A stretch of 64,000 nucleotides of DNA, taken from positions 14,370,062 to 14,434,061 of the forward strand of contig OY986973.1 in assembly GCA_963920575.1 (NCBI GenBank), in the 5' to 3' direction. The stretch is from Narthecium ossifragum. Lineage: Eukaryota > Streptophyta > Magnoliopsida > Dioscoreales > Nartheciaceae. The notes under the pieces were generated by a model. The model had not been told where the DNA came from, did not search any database, and saw only the letters and a program-made list of their open reading frames with translations. Shown piece by piece: positions 56,938 through 64,000 of this stretch; position 1 is the first letter of the stretch; every line of letters starts with the position of its first letter. Position numbers and translations under genes: made by a program.

Positions 56938-58917
56938 CTAGCCCGACGCTATGCTATATAGATCAAAACCGAATTTGGGAGGCCGATGGTTCAAGGTGAA
57001 GAAATACATGGATTGAAGCATAGAGAAGATGTGCAAACATGATTTATCAAAGAAGAAAGACATGTCCCAAGTAATGAAATCATTAAAAAATTTAGTTAGT
57101 GACCAATCACCATCCTGCAATTCATGTGTTTCAAGAAGTTTGTCTATCATCATATAGGCTTTTGGTGGCCTATGGTTTAAAGTATAGAAATACATGCATC
57201 GAAGGATGGAGATGAGGTGCAAACATGCTTTATCAAAGAAGAAAGGAGAATTCATGGCAAATAATTCATTATAAGCTTTAGGCATTGGCCAATTGTCATC
57301 CTTCAAGCCATAGATTTTAATAAATGGAGTCATCATCAAGTGGTCTTTTGGTGGCCGATGGTTTAAAGTATAGAAATACATGGTCCGAATACGAGTAAAG
57401 TCATGCAAACATGCTTCATCAAAGAAAAAGGGAAGGTCCTTAGCAAACAAAGTAGAAAAATGGGGAGTCTTGCAAGAGTCTTTGATGAAATTACAATCAA
57501 ATTCAGCATGGCTTAGGAAAAGTGGAATAACAAGGTCAATCCCCTCACAATCTTCGACAAGTGTGGAGGAAGTAAAGGGTAGAGGCTCAAAGTGACGTTT
57601 CCTAAAGGAGGTCTCACAAGGATCATCTAAGTCATTCAAATCATCAAAAATAGGCATAACATCATCCAACACATCAAGGACCGGTACGCCAGTATTGCAA
57701 GCACCATCAATCTCATAATCCTCCAAAACCGGTAAAACATACTTCTCATCCGATGCATCAAAAATTGGCTTAATATCATCGCTAATATCAAACACAGGTG
57801 GATAATCGTCACAAACATTGTCATCAATATATCCATCGAAAACCGGTAAGTTCTCATCAATAACGTCATTGACATCAAATGCCGACAATATATCCTTACA
57901 AACATCATTATCATTCTTTTCGTCTGAAGCCGGCAAGTTATCACAAACCACATCACCATCACATGCATCGTAATCATTTAAAAGATAAGCATCAACAGCA
58001 TGATCATCACGCATATGAAGTACCAAGTCATGCATGTATTTATCAATACCATTATCCTCAAGAAACACCGGAGGCACCGATTCATTCACATCACAAGGCA
58101 TATTATCATCTAAAGTATCACGAACCGGTAATACCTCAAAAGGAATCTCATTGTTGCATGTATCATAAACATTGGTAAGATGAGCATCACTATTATCATC
58201 ATCAACATCATAAATAATATGAGGCACTTGTCCTTTCATCCAATCAATATGTGCTGCCGACCACAAATCATTAATAACATCATCACACATTGGCGAAACA
58301 TTATTCAAATCATCATGAACAAGTGAAGTCTCATTAGGAATCGCATAATTGCCTGTGTCACTAACATTGGTAAATTGGGTATCACAAGTATCATCATTAG
58401 AACTGGGAAGTACCGACTCATTCCCACACTCATCAACCTCATCATCATATGAATCCATCAAAGAAGCTAGTTGTCCAATTCGGGCTTCCATATTGGCTAA
58501 TAATTGTGAATGAGAATGTAGGATTGGTGTTAGTTCCTCAAAAGTCTCTAAAGCTTTAAGGATCCTTTCCTTTACAGCTGGATCTATTTGTGGTTGTGGT
58601 GCAAGGGGAAGGGATGGCTCATACCAATGTTGGGGTGGTGAGTATTGTGTTTGAGAAAAATAAGACGGTTCAAAACTAGGTGCAAAGTATTGGTCCGATA
58701 TACTCATATCTTGTAGTTGAACATTGGGAGGATAGTAACCTTGGGATTGCCAATCATGGTATGGATGATCACTCAAATCTGGATCATAGGTGTATGAATG
58801 AGAATCATAAGACGGGTTTGAGAAATCATATGTATCGTTAACATAAGTGGGTGCACAACTAGATGGTAAAAAGTAATCGTTCAATGTGGCACCCGATAGC
58901 ATATAATTATCGGCCAT
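56938..58917 (-). CDS. B3 acidic NHRPPK-module protein, intact
   Basis: An unbroken 659-codon frame; the start is set at ATG 58917 (MADNYMLSGATLNDYF) because B1 and B2 begin there, although the frame extends 11 codons upstream. Residues about 1-110: Tyr/Pro/Gln-rich, ending PPQHWYEPSLPLAP. About 115-165: helical, with HSHSQLLANMEARIGQLASL, like Gag of Athila-4. About 165-460: Asp-rich with recurring LPVFD/DDIKPIFD units. C-terminus: modules at 497, 559 and 621, exactly 62 residues apart, each with FFFD, CLH, MYF and NHRPPK; the third is partial. No CCHC, protease, RT or integrase motif. It is the only intact copy. Its role is unknown. Confidence 0.85.
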   Translation of the reverse strand: MADNYMLSGATLNDYFLPSSCAPTYVNDTYDFSNPSYDSHSYTYDPDLSDHPYHDWQSQGYYPPNVQLQDMSISDQYFAPSFEPSYFSQTQYSPPQHWYEPSLPLAPQPQIDPAVKERILKALETFEELTPILHSHSQLLANMEARIGQLASLMDSYDDEVDECGNESVLPSSNDDTCDTQFTNVSDTGNYAIPNETSLVHDDLNNVSPMCDDVINDLWSAAHIDWMKGQVPHIIYDVDDDNSDAHLTNVYDTCNNEIPFEVLPVRDTLDDNMPCDVNESVPPVFLEDNGIDKYMHDLVLHMRDDHAVDAYLLNDYDACDGDVVCDNLPASDEKNDNDVCKDILSAFDVNDVIDENLPVFDGYIDDNVCDDYPPVFDISDDIKPIFDASDEKYVLPVLEDYEIDGACNTGVPVLDVLDDVMPIFDDLNDLDDPCETSFRKRHFEPLPFTSSTLVEDCEGIDLVIPLFLSHAEFDCNFIKDSCKTPHFSTLFAKDLPFFFDEACLHDFTRIRTMYFYTLNHRPPKDHLMMTPFIKIYGLKDDNWPMPKAYNELFAMNSPFFFDKACLHLISILRCMYFYTLNHRPPKAYMMIDKLLETHELQDGDWSLTKFFNDFITWDMSFFFDKSCLHIFSMLQSMYFFTLNHRPPKFGFDLYSIASG

Positions 58918-59214
58918 GTATAAATAATTAATTAAACAAGGACCAAGCAAAAAGTTAGAAATACGTTATAAGGGGTTGGTCCAAGCATGAGACGTTCGTC
59001 GTCGACCGTAGATCACCGATTCTCCTTACGTCGGCGTCTCCGAGCAACAGAAAAATAGGCAATGTAAGCACAAGAAATTTTTTTCTTTTTTTTTTAATTT
59101 TTTTAATTTTTTTCAAATTTTTTTAATTTTAATTTTTTTTTAATATAATAAGCATAAGAAAATAACTAATTGAATTAAAACTACACTAAGCAATTAACTT
59201 AACTACTATTCTAT

Positions 59215-59232
59215 TCCCCGGCAACGGCGCCA
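59215..59232 (-). other. Primer-binding site of B3 (tRNA-Asp)
   Basis: Minus strand TGGCGCCGTTGCCGGGGA, an exact match, 6 bp from the LTR. The leader to the ORF (about 300 bp) is T/A-rich, with long A/T runs near 59080-59150. Confidence 0.92.
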
Positions 59233-59578
59233 AAATTTTGACACGCCTTGAAAAGTGTCGTAGTCTTAACAAGTACGCCAAAATTAGAAATTTATAATCC
59301 GAATCACTAACTAACTACTTTATGGGTAGATAGCAATGAGTCCGAGTCGAATCCACAGGGAACTAATGGTTGAAGTCGTATACTAGGTATAATTCCTAGC
59401 CAAGGAGTTGAAAAAAAGATAATCTTTTGGATTTTATCTAGAACTAAACTAAAAAGATAAGAAAATGAATAACTAATAAAAGATAAGATGATGCCAAGGA
59501 AATCTAATCAATAATAACGAACTTACTAGGTATTCCTAAGATAAGAGCAAATAAATCAACTCAGATAGTTCATATAGT

Positions 59579-59906
59579 CGATAGGTGAATGGCTAGAACT
59601 CCTACCACTCAACGAAGGTCAATAAAGTCCTACGTTGGGGATAATATCAAGAATGGATATTGGTAAGTAATCAAGATGGTTCTGGCACCTTGAGATCGTC
59701 TAATAGAATGTATCAAGGATTAGAGTTACCCTAGTGGTTCTGGCACTAGCGTAGTGGTACTAGCACATACGAAATCCCTAATCTTGAATTAAGATGAATA
59801 ACGGATTAAGAAGCGGTCATAATGGTTCGCATTATGTGTAATGGTCCTAGTATTACAAGGCTTTTAATCACGAGAAGGAAATCCTCACATCCATGGTCCT
59901 AGCATA
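59579..59906 (-). other. Mini-hairpin array in B3 LTR
   Basis: Plus-strand stems: CGATAGG/CCTACCA (59579), CAAGATG/CACCTTG (59672), CTAGTG/CACTAG (59731), CGTAGTG/CACATACG (59750, one bulge), CATAATG/CATTATG (59818), GTAATG/TATTAC (59838), CATG/CATA (59892). On the element strand the loops of the short hairpins read CCAGAAC, CTAGTAC, CGAAC or CTAGGAC. Three apparent mismatches become G:U pairs in the element's RNA sense. Confidence 0.6.
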
Positions 59907-60299
59907 GACGTTTGACGAGAATCCCTAATCTCAAGCCCTAACATGCACAAGACCTAGATCTAGGGCATATAGGAACAAATCATTCATCCATAATATAAAT
60001 CAACACCAATAGATATAAAGAAAATATAAATCAATCCATTCAATCATCAAAGTATGATTTACAACTCATAATCTATAGAAAACCCTAATAAATAACTTTA
60101 CTACATCATAGAATCCCAAAGCTAGGGTTTAGTTACTCATCTTAGAAAGAGAAACCATTGATGAAGACGGATGACGCTCCCCATCCATGGATCTTCTCCC
60201 AAAGATCTAACCTAATTTGTGGAAAATAAACTAATAGAAACCCTAAGAGATGAAGAAAATTCGGCCATGGAAGGCTGCCAAAACGCCCCCAAAGAAGGC

Positions 60300-60401
60300 T
60301 ATTTATAGCCTAGGGCAAACCCTAACTCGGATTAGTCAGTTTCCTTTTATTTTCCCCGCAGCGCCAAAGGGATCGATCCCCTTTGGAAAACGGATCGATC
60401 C
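60300..60401 (-). promoter_or_regulatory. U3 palindrome pair and TATA box, B3 LTR
   Basis: GGATCGATCC at 60370-60379 and 60392-60401, 22 bp apart. TATTTATA at 60300-60307, 62 bp from the nearer site. Confidence 0.62.
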
Positions 60402-61800
60402 TCTTTTTCCGAAGCTTCTTTCTTGCGCCTTTGTACTAAAAATAGCATATCTTCCTCTAGGAAACTCCAAATCACGAACCGTAAAAAGTTCTAGAATCTA
60501 GACTTCAAGAGCTTTTCAACCATATATAGCATATCATCTAGTTCTTCCTAAGCAGGTACAGTGTTTATGTCTAAGATGACCCATCTTTGCTCCTTTGCTC
60601 ATTTGCTCCTAGCAAGTTCTTTATTTCTTCGTTTTAGCACAAAACTTGCTCTAATCTTCGTTGAGGGTCCTTAAGCCTAAAATGGGAAAAAGACAATCAA
60701 AATAGCATTGCTAGGAGACTAACAAGACCTCGTTAAAAGGGCGATTTGTGTACTTTTCACGTCTTATCAGTAATTTTACCACGTCAAGCGTATTTTGGGG
60801 ATTTAAGCAAAATATATGCTCATACTCTCTCTTATAACCCATCGTGCCTTTTATATAATCCAGATAACATCCTACTTAAGTTAGAAGGACTCAGGGGCAT
60901 TTTGGTAATTTTCCCCGTCAGGGGGTATTTTGGGAATTTTGATCAAAATAGGTGTTCAGGAATCCCTACAATATCTGAGAAATATTCCCGTACGGTTTTT
61001 ATAACATTTTATACAAACCGGAAGCATGAAGGGTATTTCGGGAAAATTTGCCTTCTAGGGGTATTTTGGTCATTCTAGCCAAATATAGGCATGACCCACC
61101 TAGAACATTCTAAATTAGTCCTTAATGGTTTTGAAGGCATCCTACATAGACCAAGGATATATAAAAAGGGCATTTTTGGTCATTTAGCCCCAGGGGTATT
61201 TTGGTCATTTGCTCCAAATACACATTTGTCACAAACATACATGACAAATATTGTATCCACCCTTTAAAGTATCATTTATTTTAAAGGCATTCTTGTCCAA
61301 AACATATATGGACTCTACACCAACCAAAGTACCAAAATGGTATTTTGCTAATTTCACCCTAAAATCAGCCTTCTTAAAGCTTTGATGGCATCCTATACAA
61401 GCTACGAGGGTCGAGGGTAGTTTGGACATTCTAAACCTCCAGGGGTACAATGGTCCAAAATATGTGAAAGCATTCCTACCCTTTCTAGGGGCATTTTGGT
61501 CAAAAGACATGAATGATCTATAACAGGGGTATTTTGGGAATTTACACTTACCCTTGTCTAAGGGCATTAAGGTAAATTACAACATGTTCAAATATTTGAA
61601 ATTTGAATAAATATCTGAAATTTAAAGTTCAAATTCAAAATCAAGTTCAAATTCGAATTCAAATAGATCCCAACTCCTTAACATCCAAGATCTTAACCAC
61701 CCAAATCACAACATCTTAACCACCAAAATCCCAACCTCTTAACCATCAAATCCCTAACTACATTTTAAAAAAATCAGCCTCAACTACTCCTAATTCTCAC

Positions 61801-61810
61801 CTATAAATAG
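61801..61810 (+). promoter_or_regulatory. TATA box of the right-hand LTR-like region
   Basis: CTATAAATAG is followed by a purine-rich leader. Confidence 0.5.
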
Positions 61811-61884
61811 AGGGGGAGGGGTGAAGGCAAAGAGGCTTGAGAAAAAGGTTTGAAAGAGGGTTGAACACATAGAAGGCTTGGAGA

Positions 61885-61990
61885 AGAAGGAAATTTATTT
61901 CCTTGAAGATGCCGAGAGAAAGGAGAAGGAAATTTATTTCCTTGAAGACGCCGAGAGATAGGAGAAGGAAACTTATTTCCGTAAAGATCG
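61885..61990. repeat. 39-bp minisatellite, three units
   Basis: GGAAATTTATTTCC-type near-palindromes start at 61889, 61928 and 61967, exactly 39 bp apart, each followed by 'ttgaagaygccgagaga' or a variant. The period is 13 codons, so short frames run through on both strands; no protein is claimed. Confidence 0.85.
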
Positions 61991-62100
61991 TGCCATCAAT
62001 CCAAAAGTCCAAAGCAAGAGATTCAAGGGTTCTTCATCGGCAACAAAGGTGCGGGGCACCCAAGATCCTTCTTATTTCCCCTCTTCTTCCTCTTCTTATT

Positions 62101-62404
62101 TTTTCATTTTTGATGTAACGGGATTTTAAGGCCCAAATCCTTAATCAGGGGTTTTCCCTTTTGGGTTGTAATTGATGGGTTGTCAATCTCATCATCGGCA
62201 TGCAGTTTCACAAGGAAAAGAAGATCTGCAGCTTATGATGATATTGGGAACTCAGGAGTGTTGTTCCCACAAATCCCACCATATAATTCAAACTTTTGAT
62301 CACAATAAAATTAACAAATTTCGTTTCCCCGATATCTCGATTTTATTCTCAAACAACAACACACTTATCATTATAAATTCTTCCCATATAGAGAACATCG
62401 TGAT
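62101..62404. other. No gene seen
   Basis: A T/C-rich tract and 'gatgtaacgggattttaagg' (near 62111) come first, then AT-rich sequence. The segment may be the end of the LTR-like region or an intron upstream of the DUF4216 exon. An AG at 62403-62404 could be its splice acceptor. Confidence 0.3.
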
Positions 62405-63121
62405 ATCATAGAGAGTCAAAGACGGCGTGGCAACTCAAGAAAATGGGCTAGAGCGCTTTGGCATAGTCAAGAATTTCATGAGTGGTTTGAAAAGCGCGTG
62501 AGGAATGAACAAGTCTCGGAGGAGATCAAATGGTTGTCTCGTGGTCCTGAAATGGTGGCAACGAAATTTAGTGCTTATATTATAAATGGCTTTAGGTTTC
62601 GTACCGAAGACCGTGACATAGGAAAGAAAACTCAAAATAGTGGGGTTGCCGTGACCGCATCGACTCCGAGTTTCTCAAGTCATAAAGACCAAAATCCTGT
62701 TGTTGGCGATGTTATGTACTACGGAGTTGTGAAAGATATAATAGAGGTAAACTACTATGGTTATTTAAAGGTTGTGTTATTTCATTGTGATTGGTTCCAA
62801 GGAAAGAAAGATGAATTTCAGATTCCAATGGTGAATATGACAAAGACGATATATGAAAATGATCCCTTTGTACTAGCATCGCAAGTGCAGCAAGTTTTCT
62901 ATGTGCAAGACCCAGTTGAATTGGATTGGTATAGTGTTATCAAACCAATTCCTCGGGATGCATATGACATACAAGACCAATCACATGCAGCTAGTGAGAT
63001 GCATTGTCTAGGAGAGCCAAGTCAGACTCTACTAGATTCCTTCACAATAGCTGGTGAAGAAGACAACTTAGTATTGGATAACGTTGAAGGCGTACACGAG
63101 GACTGTGCATGTGATTCGTAA
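62405..63121 (+). CDS. CACTA (En/Spm) transposon DUF4216-type exon, partial
   Basis: An open frame continues through a GTG codon at 62498 and ends at TAA 63119. It reads FHEWFEKRV, IKWLSRGPEMVATKFSAYIINGFRFRT, KTQNSGVAVTAST, PVVGDVMYYGVVKDIIEVNYYG, VVLFHCDWF, DPFVLASQVQQVFYVQDPVE and WYSVIKPIPRDAYD. These are the hallmarks of the DUF4216 region found in CACTA transposon proteins next to the transposase. The upstream transposase exons are not in this window, and no terminal CACTA repeat is seen, so this is a fragment or the last exon of an element lying elsewhere. Confidence 0.82.
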   Translation: MIESQRRRGNSRKWARALWHSQEFHEWFEKRVRNEQVSEEIKWLSRGPEMVATKFSAYIINGFRFRTEDRDIGKKTQNSGVAVTASTPSFSSHKDQNPVVGDVMYYGVVKDIIEVNYYGYLKVVLFHCDWFQGKKDEFQIPMVNMTKTIYENDPFVLASQVQQVFYVQDPVELDWYSVIKPIPRDAYDIQDQSHAASEMHCLGEPSQTLLDSFTIAGEEDNLVLDNVEGVHEDCACDS

Positions 63122-64000
63122 ATGATTCGTGGCTGGCAATTTTTTTTGTTGCATGCAATATATCAAACTTCAGTCCTGAGTTGAAGGTATTTTTTCTTGT
63201 TAAATTCCACTTGTACCAAGTTTCATGTAGATGAACAAGTGACTGATGGGCTGTAGATTAATATGAATATTGTGATTCATGGTAGTTTAATCTTGTTCTA
63301 ACAAATGCTGCAGGTGCAGAACAAGTGAAAAATCATGTACTATGTTAGCATGATTTTGAAATTTTGGAATGCGTAAAAGCGGAAGTATCTCAATAATTAA
63401 CAGAGTCTACTTCAGCAAAGCAGTGCAATTCTTGTGCTATCACTGCTTTGCATTCATAATAAGAGAAGGTTTTTTGATGGCCCATGTACTTCAATATGGC
63501 CAACCTTCACTTTCACCATGTGTCTTTTCATCCCACGTCATAAATTATGCTATTTGGGTATGAACATGTTATTTCATATAAAAGTATTATGCTCCAATCA
63601 AATTCAAAGCCTTTGACATATCAAAGGATGGAATAAGATACTTATAAGCCAACTTAGTAGAGAAGTTCGTTTTTACTCCAGCTGTTTTTAATTATTTGAT
63701 TTTTCCGAGTCACTCTTTTTAATTATTTGATTTTTCTAATTTTTATGTAGGTGTATTACATGCTGGACCCAGACAACAAATATCAGCTTCTTAATTTCTC
63801 AGGCTGTGGTAAATTCAACATCATTCTTGGAAAGTTGATCTCTTTCTGTATATGTTCTGCTTACATCTCTCACCATAGAAGAAATTCTTTTCTGTACATG
63901 TTTAACTATACAAAGTAGACATCATTCTCCTGCTCATTTCATTTCCGCCCATATTTTAATTTTGGAAAGTGTTTTCTTTCTAAATACAATGAATTTTCTC
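63122..64000. other. No supported gene to the right edge
   Basis: AT-rich sequence. A short frame from 63751, preceded by TTTTTATGTAG, reads VYYMLDPDNKYQLLNFSG and could be a further exon, but no family is recognised. Confidence 0.3.

Larger units (their letters stand above)
59239..60769 (-). repeat. 5' LTR of B3
   Basis: This 1,531-bp LTR starts TGATAAGACGTG at 60769 on the minus strand and ends at 59239. It is closest to the B2 LTR, as an inverted copy about 12 kb away. The U3 module is at about 60424-60565. The flank beyond 60769 differs from the flank of B2. Confidence 0.9.
60770..62100 (+). repeat. LTR-like region with recurring GGGGTATTTTGG motif
   Basis: About twelve variants of GGGGTATTTTGG(T/G)NATTT occur from 60790 to 61560. 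A block of 'cttaaccaccaaaatcccaa' type repeats follows (61670-61750), then a clear TATA box and a 39-bp minisatellite. The plan of repeats, TATA and leader fits a Ty3/Gypsy or other LTR, but neither end is defined and the left side is cut by B3. Confidence 0.45.

Noticed and set aside
57636..58178. Met-rich and His-rich frames opposite or beside the B3 ORF
   Set aside because: They are shadows of its Asp-rich GAT/GAC codons.
63751..63920. Exon reading VYYMLDPDNKYQLLNFSG
   Set aside because: It has a plausible splice acceptor but no recognisable family, and the frame is short. It cannot be tied to the DUF4216 exon.

Overview
The window looks like intergenic heterochromatin of a large-genome flowering plant. 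It is almost wholly transposable elements inserted into one another, and no intact host gene can be supported. The evidence is plant-type Ty3/Gypsy coding remnants of the Athila and Tekay lineages, primer-binding sites matching plant tRNA-Asp, a Helitron, and a CACTA-transposon domain. The species cannot be named from this sequence.

Layout, left to right. 1-2207 is part of an old LTR. 2412-5220 is the 3' end of an Athila element (Athila-1). 5221-6833 is a decayed Tekay reverse transcriptase/RNase H fragment. At 6834 begins Athila-2; its 5' LTR holds a TGTGAGG-type solo LTR (8126-18663), and that solo LTR holds a young complete element, Athila-3 (9637-17811, minus strand, perfect GTTAG target duplication). 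Athila-2 gag (18952-20650) is cut at 20656 by B1, a non-autonomous LTR element. B1 contains a TGTGAGG solo LTR (21468-23635) and a TGTCACAACC solo LTR (30086-31932), and its 3' LTR is cut by a Helitron at 33166. Athila-4 (35824-47441, minus strand) carries gag, protease, RT, RNase H and the start of integrase. It is interrupted by TGTCACAACC solo LTRs at 36649 and 41621, the second of which holds another TGTGAGG solo LTR (41860-44233). B2 (47442-55711, plus) and B3 (about 56560-60769, minus) are further copies of the B family facing each other; B2 carries a TGTGAGG solo LTR (52435-54817). The right end has a region of recurring GGGGTATTTTGG motifs and a CACTA-type DUF4216 coding remnant (62405-63121).

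The most interesting material is in the B family and in the LTR promoters. B elements encode one long acidic protein with no recognisable protease, RT or integrase. It ends in three exact 62-residue modules marked by FFFD...CLH...NHRPPK. The downstream part of their LTRs carries a row of mini-hairpins that share a CTAGAAC-like loop while their stems differ in sequence and stay paired. The LTRs of the Athila/B families and of the TGTGAGG family carry palindromes centred on GATCGATC, repeatedly spaced 21-23 bp apart, about two helical turns. In seven of eight Athila/B LTRs the nearest palindrome ends exactly 62 bp from the TATA box. An approximately 145-bp module upstream is shared between the Athila/B and TGTCACAACC LTRs.

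Athila-3 has gag-like and integrase genes but no protease, RT or RNase H, yet its LTRs differ at only about 1.3% of sites. Like the B elements, it must have moved using enzymes supplied by other elements. All calls come from reading the sequence; no database search was run.
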